Program-made: the position numbers and the translations under genes
Notes under the pieces: generated by a model
What the model was told of the DNA's origin: nothing
Databases searched by the model: none
Seen by the model: the letters and a program-made list of their open reading frames with translations, nothing else
NCBI GenBank assembly: GCA_938022295.1
Contig: CALIDR010000329.1
Location: 1 to 10,149, forward strand
Length of the DNA stretch: 10,149 bases
Direction: 5' to 3'
DNA from: an uncultured Burkholderiaceae bacterium
GTDB taxonomy: Bacteria > Pseudomonadota > Gammaproteobacteria > Burkholderiales > Burkholderiaceae_C
Shown here: positions 1 through 5,716 of the stretch, piece by piece
How the letters are laid out: each line of letters begins with the position of its first letter
How positions within the stretch are numbered: position 1 is the first letter of the stretch

Positions 1-141
1 GAGATGGTGATGCCCGGCGACAACGTGAGCATCACCGTCAAGCTGATCGCCCCGATCGCGATGGAGGAGGGCCTGCGCTTCGCGATCCGCGAGGGCGGGC
101 GCACCGTCGGCGCGGGCGTGGTGTCCAAGATCATCGAGTGA
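1..141 (+). CDS. tuf: Elongation factor Tu, C-terminal fragment
   Basis: The last 46 codons of EF-Tu, the GTPase that delivers aminoacyl-tRNA to the ribosomal A site in the cytoplasm. The window opens in frame inside the C-terminal beta-barrel (domain 3). The visible protein includes EMVMPGDNVSITVKL, LRFAIREGGRTVGAG and the terminal VVSKIIE, which are near-invariant in bacterial EF-Tu. It ends with TGA at 139-141. The 5' part, with the GTP-binding domain, lies outside the window. Its position just before rpsJ is that of the tuf copy closing the str block (rpsL-rpsG-fusA-tuf), known in proteobacteria. Whether the genome has a second tuf copy cannot be told from here. Identification is very secure. 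Confidence 0.97.
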   Translation, partial: EMVMPGDNVSITVKLIAPIAMEEGLRFAIREGGRTVGAGVVSKIIE

Positions 142-185
142 CCTTCGCATGACGAACGGCGCGTGGCCCGTGCCCCGCGCCGCCG

Positions 186-205
186 GCCCGCCCCGCGGGG
201 CGGGC
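186..205 (+). terminator. Perfect GC palindrome between tuf and rpsJ (possible attenuator or terminator)
   Basis: A perfect 20-bp palindrome, GCCCGCCCCG/CGGGGCGGGC, lies in the 90-nt gap between the tuf stop and the rpsJ start. As RNA it can form an 8-bp all-GC stem with a CGCG loop. The sequence after it (GTCATCGCTCTTTCC) is pyrimidine-rich but has no clean U-run, so this is a weak case for an intrinsic terminator. It could partly attenuate transcription from the str block into rpsJ or protect the 3' end of tuf mRNA. I see no promoter in this gap, so rpsJ probably depends on read-through. Confidence 0.5.
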
Positions 206-231
206 GTCATCGCTCTTTCCAAGGAACCGTC

Positions 232-543
232 ATGCAGAAGCAGAAGATCCGCATCCGCCTCAAGGCGTTCGACTACAAGCTGATCGACCAGTCGGCGCTC
301 GAGATCGTCGACACCGCCAAGCGCACCGGCGCCATAGTGCGCGGCCCGGTGCCGCTGCCCACGCGCCAGCAGCGCTTCGACATCCTGCGCTCGCCGCACG
401 TCAACAAGACGAGCCGCGACCAGTTCGAGATCCGCACCCACCAGCGCCTGATGGACATCGTCGACCCGACCGACAAGACCGTGGACGCGCTGATGAAGCT
501 CGACCTGCCGGCCGGCGTCGACGTCGAGATCAAGCTGCAGTAG
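232..543 (+). CDS. rpsJ: 30S ribosomal protein S10 (uS10/NusE)
   Basis: Protein S10 of the small-subunit head; in E. coli the same protein (NusE) also acts with NusB and NusG in transcription antitermination and coupling. The 103-residue length is the family norm. The start MQKQKIRIRLKAFDYKLID, the loop GPVPLPTRQQRFDILRSPHV and the segment SRDQFEIRTHQRL are typical. The ATG at 232 is chosen because AAGGA (221-225) sits 6 nt upstream and because this gives the standard N-terminus; an in-frame ATG at 163 would add 23 Arg/Pro-rich residues translated from the palindrome region. It is followed by a 143-nt gap holding a promoter, so rpsJ is partly separated from the rest of the S10 block. Confidence 0.97.
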   Translation: MQKQKIRIRLKAFDYKLIDQSALEIVDTAKRTGAIVRGPVPLPTRQQRFDILRSPHVNKTSRDQFEIRTHQRLMDIVDPTDKTVDALMKLDLPAGVDVEIKLQ

Positions 544-557
544 CCGTCCGTCCGGAG

Positions 558-575
558 CCTGCTATACTCGCTGGC
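558..575 (+). promoter_or_regulatory. Internal promoter with extended -10, upstream of rplC
   Basis: TG-C-TATACT: an extended -10 motif (TG at 560-561) followed by TATACT at 563-568, a 5/6 match to the sigma-70 -10 consensus. It is a conspicuous AT-rich island in very GC-rich DNA. No good -35 box is seen 16-18 nt upstream, which is usual for extended -10 promoters. The predicted transcription start is near 575, giving a leader of about 112 nt before rplC. This is inferred from sequence only. Confidence 0.6.
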
Positions 576-609
576 TTTTCTCGTTGCGCCTCCCGGGGCG
601 CAGCGAGGC
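568..609 (+). repeat. Shared leader element, copy A (before rplC)
   Basis: This copy contains TCGCTG (568-573), a 6-nt spacer, CTCGTTGCG (580-588), then GCGCAG (598-603) and CGAGGC (604-609). The same blocks occur in the same order before rplN (6296-6344), with identical spacing between the first two. CTCGTTGCG and its GCGCAG-CGAG partner form the arms of the first leader hairpin. Sixteen of 21 bases agree over the first two blocks plus spacer. Confidence 0.55.
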
Positions 610-674
610 CCAGTCAGCCCGGCCAATCGATGTCGGGCACGTGAAACAAGGCCCCAAGCGCAAGGCGGCGGGGC
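580..674 (+). promoter_or_regulatory. Structured leader of rplC: three tandem hairpins
   Basis: Three stem-loops can be drawn between the predicted start and the rplC ribosome-binding site. Hairpin 1 is 580-590 paired with 597-607, 11 bp with one G-U and a 6-nt loop. Hairpin 2 is 617-623 paired with 632-638, 7 bp with one wobble and an 8-nt loop. Hairpin 3 is GCCCC 651-655 paired with GGGGC 670-674, ending one base before the Shine-Dalgarno region (GGAGA, 676-680). In E. coli the S10 operon leader upstream of rpsJ mediates autoregulation by L4; here the leader precedes rplC instead. A regulatory role is inference, and GC-rich DNA easily gives hairpins by chance. Confidence 0.5.
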
Positions 675-686
675 TGGAGAAGAGCC

Positions 687-1358
687 ATGAGTCTGAGCCA
701 TCGCCTCGGCTTGCTCGGTCGCAAGGTGGGCATGATGCGCATCTTCACCGACGACGGCGACGCCGTCCCGGTGACGGTGCTCGACGTGTCGGGCAACCGC
801 GTCGCCCAGGTCAAGACCGAGGCCACCGACGGCTACAACGCGATCCAGGTCGCGTTCGGCACGCGCAAGGCCTCGCGCGTCAACAAGCCCGAAGCCGGGC
901 ACCTCGCGAAGGCGGGCGTCGAGCCGGCACGGGTGCTCAAGGAGTTCCGCGTCGGCGCCGACGTCGTCGGGCAGTACGCGCCCGGTGCCGCGATCCCGGT
1001 GACCCTGTTCGCCGCCGGCCAGAAGGTCGACGTGCAGGGCACCTCGATCGGCAAGGGCTTCGCCGGCACGATCAAGCGCCACAACTTCGGCTCGCAGCGC
1101 GCCTCGCACGGCAACAGCCGCTCGCACAACGTGCCCGGGTCGATCTCGATGGCGCAGGACCCGGGCCGCGTGTTCCCCGGCAAGAAGATGACCGGCCACA
1201 TGGGCGACGAGACGGTGACGACGCAGAACCTGGACGTCGTGCGCGTCGACGAGGCGCGTTCGCTGCTGCTCGTGCGCGGCGCCGTGCCCGGGGCGAAGAA
1301 CGGCCACGTCGTCGTGCGCCCGGCCGTCAAGGCCAAGCTGAAGAAGGGGGCCCAGTGA
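687..1358 (+). CDS. rplC: 50S ribosomal protein L3 (uL3)
   Basis: Large-subunit protein that starts 50S assembly on 23S rRNA and sends a loop toward the peptidyl transferase centre. It has 223 residues, slightly longer than E. coli L3 (209). Seen: the N-terminal GLLGRKVGMMRIFTDDGD, and the long conserved loop at about residues 117-172 with GTSIGKGFAGTIKRHNFG, SHNVPGSISMAQDPGRVF and GKKMTGHMG. Gln157 in the AQDPG segment matches the glutamine methylated by PrmB in E. coli (Gln150). The ATG at 687 is preceded by GGAGA (676-680) at 6 nt. The stop TGA shares one base with the rplD start, so the two genes are very probably translationally coupled. It is the first gene after the internal promoter. 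Confidence 0.97.
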   Translation: MSLSHRLGLLGRKVGMMRIFTDDGDAVPVTVLDVSGNRVAQVKTEATDGYNAIQVAFGTRKASRVNKPEAGHLAKAGVEPARVLKEFRVGADVVGQYAPGAAIPVTLFAAGQKVDVQGTSIGKGFAGTIKRHNFGSQRASHGNSRSHNVPGSISMAQDPGRVFPGKKMTGHMGDETVTTQNLDVVRVDEARSLLLVRGAVPGAKNGHVVVRPAVKAKLKKGAQ

Positions 1359-1993
1359 TGCAGCTCGAGGTCCTGAACGAACAGGGGCAGGCGACCGCGA
1401 AGGTCGACGCGCCGGACACCGTGTTCGCGCGCGCCTACAACGAGGCGCTCGTGCACCAGATCGTCGTCGCCTACCAGGCCAACGCGCGCCAGGGCACGCG
1501 GGCCCAGAAGGACCGCGGCACGGTCAAACACTCGACGAAGAAGCCGTTCCGCCAGAAGGGCACCGGGCGCGCGCGCGCGGGCATGACCTCGTCGCCGCTG
1601 TGGCGCGGGGGCGGGCGCATCTTCCCGAACAGCCCGGACGAGAACTTCTCGCACAAGGTCAACAAGAAGATGTACCGCGCCGGCATGGCGGCGATCCTGT
1701 CGCAGCTCGCGCGCGACGGCCGGCTCGCGGTTGTCGACTCGATCGGCGTCGAGGCGCCGAAGACCAAGCTGCTGGCGCAGAAGTTCAAGGCCATGGGGCT
1801 GGGCACCGACCACGGCAACTCGGTGATGGTGATCGCCGACCAGGTCGACGAGAACCTGCTGCTGGCGTCGCGCAACCTCGCCAACGCGCTGGTCGTCGAG
1901 CCGCGCTACGTCGATCCGCTGTCGCTCGTGTTCTACAAGAAGGTGCTGCTGACCAAGGGTGCGATCGAGCAGCTGAAGGAGATGTTCGCATGA
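1358..1993 (+). CDS. rplD: 50S ribosomal protein L4 (uL4)
   Basis: Early-assembling 23S rRNA-binding protein whose extended loop lines the peptide exit tunnel; in E. coli it also represses its own S10 operon. It has 211 residues, near the usual 201-206. The start at 1358 overlaps the rplC stop by one base (TGATG) and gives MQLEVLNEQG, the expected N-terminus; AAGGGGG (1344-1350) lies 7 nt upstream. The tunnel loop spans about residues 47-90 and includes KKPFRQKGTGRARAG and PLWRGGGRIFP, the region where macrolide-resistance changes are known in other bacteria; nothing here looks altered. The 3' end overlaps rplW by 4 nt (ATGA). Whether this L4 regulates the leader at 580-674 is unknown. Confidence 0.97.
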   Translation: MQLEVLNEQGQATAKVDAPDTVFARAYNEALVHQIVVAYQANARQGTRAQKDRGTVKHSTKKPFRQKGTGRARAGMTSSPLWRGGGRIFPNSPDENFSHKVNKKMYRAGMAAILSQLARDGRLAVVDSIGVEAPKTKLLAQKFKAMGLGTDHGNSVMVIADQVDENLLLASRNLANALVVEPRYVDPLSLVFYKKVLLTKGAIEQLKEMFA

Positions 1994-2307
1994 GCACGCC
2001 GCCCAAGTTCGACGCTGGCCGCCTGGCGCAGGTGCTCGTCGCCCCGATCGTGTCCGAGAAGGCCACGCGCGTGGGCGAGAAGCACAACCAGGTGCTGTTC
2101 AAGGTGCTGCGCGACGCCACCAAGCCCGAGATCAAGGCCGCCGTCGAGACGATGTTCAAGGTCGAGGTCGAGTCGGTGCAGACCGTCAACCAGGCGGGCA
2201 AGGTCAAGCGCTTCGGCGGCCGCACCGGCCGGCGCGACCACGTCAAGAAGGCCTACGTCTGCCTGAAGGAAGGCCAGGAGCTCAACTTCTCCGGGGAGGC
2301 CGCGTAA
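1990..2307 (+). CDS. rplW: 50S ribosomal protein L23 (uL23)
   Basis: Protein at the exit of the ribosomal tunnel, docking site for trigger factor and the signal recognition particle. It has 105 residues, close to the usual 95-100, with a few extra at the start (MSTPPKFDAGRL). Family hallmarks: LVAPIVSEKAT near the N-terminus, VLFKVLRDATKPEIKAAVE in the middle, and GRTGRRDHVKKAYVCL near the C-terminus. The ATG at 1990 overlaps the rplD stop (ATGA), with a strong AAGGAG at 1976-1981, 8 nt upstream. The stop TAA directly abuts the rplB start with no spacer. Confidence 0.96.
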   Translation: MSTPPKFDAGRLAQVLVAPIVSEKATRVGEKHNQVLFKVLRDATKPEIKAAVETMFKVEVESVQTVNQAGKVKRFGGRTGRRDHVKKAYVCLKEGQELNFSGEAA

Positions 2308-3132
2308 ATGGCTGTCGTCAAGGTCAAACCCACGTCGCCCGGCCGCCGTGCCGTGGTGAAGGTGGTCCACAAGCACCTGCACAAGGGGCGCCCGGAGGCG
2401 TCGCTGCTCGAGCCGCAGAAGCAGAAGGCCGGCCGCAACCACAACGGCCACATCACGATGCGCCACAAGGGCGGCGGCCACAAGCACCACTACCGGGTGG
2501 TCGACTTCCGGCGCAACAAGGACGGCATCCCGGCCAAGGTCGAGCGCATCGAGTACGACCCCAACCGCAGCGCCCACATCGCGCTGCTGTGCTACGCCGA
2601 CGGCGAGCGCCGCTACATCGTCGCCCCGCGCGGCCTGGAGGCCGGCGCGACGGTGGTCAGCGGCGCCGAGGCCCCGATCAAGGCCGGCAACACGCTGCCG
2701 ATCCGCAACATCCCGGTCGGCTCCACGATCCACTGCGTCGAGCTGCTGCCGGGCAAGGGCGCGCAGATCGCGCGTTCGGCGGGCACATCGGTCACGCTGA
2801 TGGCGCGTGAAGGTGCCTACGCGCAGGTGCGCCTGCGCTCGGGCGAGGTGCGCCGGGTGCACATCGACTGCCGGGCGACGATCGGCGAGGTGAGCAACGA
2901 GGAGCACAACCTGCGCCAGCTCGGCAAGGCCGGCGCCACGCGCTGGCGCGGCATCCGGCCGACGGTGCGCGGCGTGGCGATGAACCCGATCGACCACCCG
3001 CACGGCGGCGGCGAAGGCCGCACCGGCGAGGCGCAGGCGCCGGTGTCGCCGTGGAACACGCCGACCAAGGGCTACCGCACCCGCAGCAACAAGCGCACGC
3101 AGACGTTCATCGTCTCGCGGCGCAAGAAGTAA
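2308..3132 (+). CDS. rplB: 50S ribosomal protein L2 (uL2)
   Basis: One of the most conserved large-subunit proteins, needed for subunit association and the integrity of the peptidyl transferase centre. The 274 residues match the family norm of 273-276. The N-terminal region has HKGGGHKHHYRVVDFRR (about residues 53-69). The C-terminal region has MNPIDHPHGGGEGRTG (about 225-240), including His230, equivalent to the functionally important His229 of E. coli, and the end FIVSRRKK. The ATG at 2308 immediately follows the rplW stop; GGGGAGG (2293-2299) inside rplW serves as ribosome-binding site at 8 nt. It is followed by rpsS after 12 nt. Confidence 0.98.
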   Translation: MAVVKVKPTSPGRRAVVKVVHKHLHKGRPEASLLEPQKQKAGRNHNGHITMRHKGGGHKHHYRVVDFRRNKDGIPAKVERIEYDPNRSAHIALLCYADGERRYIVAPRGLEAGATVVSGAEAPIKAGNTLPIRNIPVGSTIHCVELLPGKGAQIARSAGTSVTLMAREGAYAQVRLRSGEVRRVHIDCRATIGEVSNEEHNLRQLGKAGATRWRGIRPTVRGVAMNPIDHPHGGGEGRTGEAQAPVSPWNTPTKGYRTRSNKRTQTFIVSRRKK

Positions 3133-3144
3133 GGGCCACCGACG

Positions 3145-3420
3145 ATGGCACGCTCACTGAAGAAGGGTCCGTTCGTGGACCACCACCTGATGGCCAAGGT
3201 CGAGAAGGCCGCCGCCATCAAGGACAAGAAGCCGATCAAGACCTGGTCACGGCGCAGCACGATCCTGCCCGAATTCATCGGCCTGACGATCGCGGTGCAC
3301 AACGGCCGCCAGCACGTGCCGGTGTACGTGTCGGACCAGATGGTGGGCCACAAGCTCGGCGAGTTCGCGCTGACGCGCACCTTCAAGGGCCACCCGGCCG
3401 ACAAGAAGGCGAAGAAGTAA
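3145..3420 (+). CDS. rpsS: 30S ribosomal protein S19 (uS19)
   Basis: Small-subunit head protein that works with S13 near the A-site tRNA and the B1 intersubunit bridges. The 91 residues fit the family norm (about 92). Conserved segments: MARSLKKGPFVDHHLMAKV at the start, KTWSRRSTILPEFIGLTI in the middle, and GHKLGEFALTRTFKGH near the end, with a basic KKAKK tail. The upstream stop codon of rplB runs into a weak Shine-Dalgarno (TAAGGG, 3130-3135) 9 nt before the ATG. The immediate context CCGACGATG is repeated before rplV and rpsE. Confidence 0.97.
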   Translation: MARSLKKGPFVDHHLMAKVEKAAAIKDKKPIKTWSRRSTILPEFIGLTIAVHNGRQHVPVYVSDQMVGHKLGEFALTRTFKGHPADKKAKK

Positions 3421-3432
3421 GGGGCCCCGACG

Positions 3433-3762
3433 ATGGAAACCAGAGCAATCGTGCGCGGCGTGCGCCTGTCGGCGGACAAGGGCCGGCTGGTGGCCGACCT
3501 GATCCGCGGCAAGAAGGTCGACCAGGCGATCCAGATCCTGAACTTCACGCCGAAGAAGGCCGCCGGCATCATCAAGAAGGCGCTCGAGTCGGCGATCGCC
3601 AACGCCGAGCACAACGACGGCGCCGACATCGACGAGCTGAAGGTCACCTCGATCTACGTCGAGCAGGGCACGACGCTGAAGCGCTTCTCGGCGCGCGCGA
3701 AGGGCCGCGGCAACCGCATCAGCAAGCCGACCTGCCACATCTACGTCGCCGTCGGCAGCTGA
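3433..3762 (+). CDS. rplV: 50S ribosomal protein L22 (uL22)
   Basis: 23S rRNA-binding protein whose beta-hairpin forms part of the exit tunnel constriction together with L4. The 109 residues are the usual length. The start METRAIVRGVRLSADKGRLV, the core GKKVDQAIQILNFTPKKAA and the hairpin LKRFSARAKGRGNRI (about residues 82-96) are diagnostic. The hairpin is where macrolide-resistance insertions and deletions occur in other bacteria; here it is full length. The rpsS stop merges with AAGGGG (3419-3424), 8 nt before the ATG. rpsC follows after 15 nt. Confidence 0.97.
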   Translation: METRAIVRGVRLSADKGRLVADLIRGKKVDQAIQILNFTPKKAAGIIKKALESAIANAEHNDGADIDELKVTSIYVEQGTTLKRFSARAKGRGNRISKPTCHIYVAVGS

Positions 3763-3777
3763 GGCCAGAGGAAGAGC

Positions 3778-4653
3778 ATGGGACAGAAAATCCACCCGAC
3801 CGGCTTCCGCCTGCCCGTGACGCGGGCCTGGGCCTCGCGCTGGTTCGCCAACAGCCGCAACTTCAGCCAGATGCTCGCCGAGGATCTCGAGGTCCGCGAG
3901 TACCTGAAGAAGAAGCTGAAGAACGCCGCCGTCTCGCGCGTGCTGATCGAGCGCCCGGCCAAGAACGCGCGCATCACGATCTTCTCGGCCCGCCCGGGCG
4001 TCGTGATCGGCAAGAAGGGCGAGGACATCGAGAACCTGAAGGCCGAGCTGACCAGGCGCCTGGGCGTGCCGGTGGCGGTCAACATCGAGGAGATCCGCAA
4101 GCCCGAGATCGACGCCCAGCTGATCGCCGACAGCATCACGCAGCAGCTCGAGAAGCGCATCATGTTCCGCCGCGCGATGAAGCGCGCGATGCAGAACGCG
4201 ATGCGCCTGGGCGCGCAGGGCATCAAGATCATGTCGTCGGGGCGCCTGAACGGCATCGAGATCGCGCGCTGCGAGTGGTACCGCGAAGGGCGTGTGCCGC
4301 TGCACACGCTCAAGGCCGACATCGACTACGGCTTCTCGGAGGCCAAGACGACGTACGGCGTGATCGGCGTCAAGGTCTGGGTCTACCGCGGCGACACCCT
4401 CGGCCGCGGCGAGGCCCCGGGCGCGACGAAGCCCGACGCCGGTGACGAGGAGCGCCGCGGCCGCCGTCCGGCGCGCCCGGGTGCCCCGGGCGGCCGCGGC
4501 CGTCCGGGCGATCGCGCGCCGCGCGCGGCCGCCCCGACCGAGGGCGGCGACAAGCCCGCAGCGCCCGGCGGCGAGGCGCCCCGGCCCGCGGTCAAGCGCG
4601 TGCGCAAGGTCGTCGCCCCCGGGGGGGCGCCGGGCGGCGCGAAAGGAGAGTAA
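3778..4653 (+). CDS. rpsC: 30S ribosomal protein S3 (uS3) with long disordered C-terminal tail
   Basis: Small-subunit protein at the mRNA entry channel; with S4 and S5 it forms the entry-site helicase. It has 291 residues, against 233 in E. coli. The N-terminal part is standard: MGQKIHPTGFRLPVTRAWAS, then a type II KH domain with the GxxG loop IGKKGE at 77-82, then MSSGRLNGIEIAR (152-164) and GVIGVKVWVYRGDTLGR. From about residue 207 the chain becomes a low-complexity tail of about 85 residues rich in Pro, Ala, Gly and Arg, with a basic VKRVRKVV segment at 272-279. Such tails are known in Burkholderiales S3, so this is probably lineage-typical. GAGGA (3768-3772) precedes the ATG at 5 nt. A C5G7 run at 4616-4627 lies in the tail. 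Confidence 0.96.
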   Translation: MGQKIHPTGFRLPVTRAWASRWFANSRNFSQMLAEDLEVREYLKKKLKNAAVSRVLIERPAKNARITIFSARPGVVIGKKGEDIENLKAELTRRLGVPVAVNIEEIRKPEIDAQLIADSITQQLEKRIMFRRAMKRAMQNAMRLGAQGIKIMSSGRLNGIEIARCEWYREGRVPLHTLKADIDYGFSEAKTTYGVIGVKVWVYRGDTLGRGEAPGATKPDAGDEERRGRRPARPGAPGGRGRPGDRAPRAAAPTEGGDKPAAPGGEAPRPAVKRVRKVVAPGGAPGGAKGE

Positions 4654-4655
4654 TC

Positions 4656-5072
4656 ATGCTGCAACCCTCCCGGCGGAAGTTCCGCAAGGAGCACAAGGGC
4701 CGCAACACCGGCATCGCCACCCGCGGCACGAACGTGTCGTTCGGCGACTTCGGGCTGAAGGCCACCGAGCGCGGCCGGCTGACGGCGCGCCAGATCGAGG
4801 CCGCGCGGCGGGCGATCTCGCGCCACATCAAGCGCGGCGGGCGCATCTTCATCCGCATCTTCCCCGACAAGCCGATCTCGCAGAAGCCGGCCGAGGTCCG
4901 CATGGGCAACGGCAAGGGCAACCCGGAGTACTGGGTTGCCGAGATCCAGCCGGGCAAGGTGCTGTACGAGATCAACGGCGTGCCCGAGCAGCTCGCGCGC
5001 GAGGCGTTCGACCTCGCGGCGGCCAAGCTGCCGCTGCGCTGCACGTTCGTCGCGCGCCAGGTCGGCGCCTGA
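4656..5072 (+). CDS. rplP: 50S ribosomal protein L16 (uL16)
   Basis: Late-assembling large-subunit protein that contacts A-site and P-site tRNA near the peptidyl transferase centre. The 138 residues match the family (136-139). It starts MLQPSRRKFRKEHKGRN and carries GTNVSFGDFGLKA, IKRGGRIFIRIFPDKP and VRMGNGKGNPEYWVA. Arg82 in the VRMGNGKGN segment corresponds to the arginine hydroxylated by RoxA/YcfD in E. coli (Arg81); whether that happens here is unknown. AAGGAG (4643-4648) inside the end of rpsC lies 7 nt before the ATG; only two bases separate the genes, so coupling is likely. Confidence 0.97.
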   Translation: MLQPSRRKFRKEHKGRNTGIATRGTNVSFGDFGLKATERGRLTARQIEAARRAISRHIKRGGRIFIRIFPDKPISQKPAEVRMGNGKGNPEYWVAEIQPGKVLYEINGVPEQLAREAFDLAAAKLPLRCTFVARQVGA

Positions 5073-5086
5073 GACGGAGAACGAGA

Positions 5087-5299
5087 ATGAAGGCATCCGA
5101 ACTGCGGGCGAAGGACGTCGCCGCGCTCGAGAAGGAAGTGACCGACCTGCTGAAGGCGCACTTCGGGCTGCGCATGCGCAAGGCCACGCAGCAGCTGAGC
5201 AACACGGCCGCCCTCGGCCGCACGCGGCGCGACATCGCGCGCGCCAAGACGATCCTGGCCGAGAAGAAGAAGGCCGCCCGTACCGGGAGCGCGACATGA
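5087..5299 (+). CDS. rpmC: 50S ribosomal protein L29 (uL29)
   Basis: Small helical large-subunit protein near the exit tunnel opening, next to L23. It has 70 residues, typically 63-72. The sequence starts MKASELRAKDVAALEKEV and includes LLKAHFGLRMRKATQQLSN and RRDIARAKTILAEKK, the usual two-helix hairpin. The ATG at 5087 is preceded by GGAGA (5076-5080) at 6 nt and is confirmed by the family N-terminus. The stop overlaps the rpsQ start by 4 nt (ATGA). Confidence 0.96.
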   Translation: MKASELRAKDVAALEKEVTDLLKAHFGLRMRKATQQLSNTAALGRTRRDIARAKTILAEKKKAARTGSAT

Positions 5300-5589
5300 G
5301 CACGGAGACCACGACGGCGGCACCGGCCGCGAAGCCGAAGGTGGTGCGCACCTTCGTCGGCAAGGTCGTCAGCGACAAGCGGGCGAAGACGGTGACGGTG
5401 CTCGTCGAGCGCCGCGTCAAGCACGAGCTGTACGGCAAGATCGTCGCCAAGTCGAACAAGTACCACGCCCACGACGAGAAGGGCGAGTACAAGGTCGGCG
5501 ACACGGTCGAGATCACCGAGAGCCGCCCGATCTCGAAGACCAAGTCGTGGGTCGTCTCGCGGCTGGTCGAGCGCGCGCGCGAGGTCTGA
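5296..5589 (+). CDS. rpsQ: 30S ribosomal protein S17 (uS17)
   Basis: Primary 16S rRNA-binding protein of the small-subunit body, with an OB fold. The 97 residues include a short Thr/Ala/Pro-rich N-terminal extension (about residues 2-14) before the conserved VRTFVGKVVSDKRAKTVTVLVER. Other hallmarks: HELYGKIVAKSNKYHAHDE and VGDTVEITESRPISKTKSW. The ATG overlaps the rpmC stop (ATGA); GGGAG (5285-5289) is 6 nt upstream. It is the last gene of the S10 block, followed by a 127-nt gap with strong hairpins. Confidence 0.97.
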   Translation: MSTETTTAAPAAKPKVVRTFVGKVVSDKRAKTVTVLVERRVKHELYGKIVAKSNKYHAHDEKGEYKVGDTVEITESRPISKTKSWVVSRLVERAREV

Positions 5590-5622
5590 CGCCGGCCGCG
5601 GGCGAAAGCCAACCCAGTCTCG

Positions 5623-5644
5623 CGCGGGGCCTTCGGGCCCCGCG
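5623..5644 (+). terminator. UUCG tetraloop hairpin after rpsQ
   Basis: A 9-bp all-GC stem (5623-5631 with 5636-5644) closed by a C-UUCG-G tetraloop, one of the most stable RNA hairpins known. It starts 34 nt after the rpsQ stop. No U-run follows, so it is a non-canonical intrinsic terminator or a 3'-end stabiliser for the S10 mRNA. A second, weaker stem follows (5650-5656 with 5666-5672, 7 bp). Together they may reduce transcription from the S10 block into the peroxiredoxin gene. I see no convincing promoter in 5590-5704; its end (5679-5698) is a C/T-rich tract with a run of seven Cs. Confidence 0.6.
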
Positions 5645-5716
5645 GTCGCGTCGGCGGCGCGCTTGCGCCGACACTGCCATCCCCCTTCCCCCCCAACCGC
5701 TGCGAGGAGGCTTACC

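Noticed and set aside
163..231. N-terminal extension of rpsJ from the ATG at 163
   Set aside because: The added residues come from the GC palindrome region and do not resemble S10; the start at 232 has a good Shine-Dalgarno and gives the standard 103 residues.
584..1357. In-frame upstream extension of rplD through the whole of rplC
   Set aside because: The sequence is a shifted-frame reading of rplC; the ATG at 1358 with its own ribosome-binding site gives the standard L4 N-terminus.
3051..4445. Open frame of 464 codons on the plus strand across rpsS, rplV and rpsC
   Set aside because: It is a shifted-frame shadow of three clear ribosomal genes and has low-complexity composition.
4383..5696. 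Long open frame on the minus strand (437 codons), and several others over 300 codons antisense to the ribosomal genes
   Set aside because: They lie opposite well-identified ribosomal genes and have Arg/Ala/Pro-rich composition typical of antisense frames in about 70% GC DNA. No recognisable domains were seen.
5679..5698. C/T-rich tract with a run of seven Cs before the peroxiredoxin gene, considered as a phase-variation or regulatory site
   Set aside because: It is short and non-coding, and nothing else supports a switching role; it is only noted in the terminator entry.
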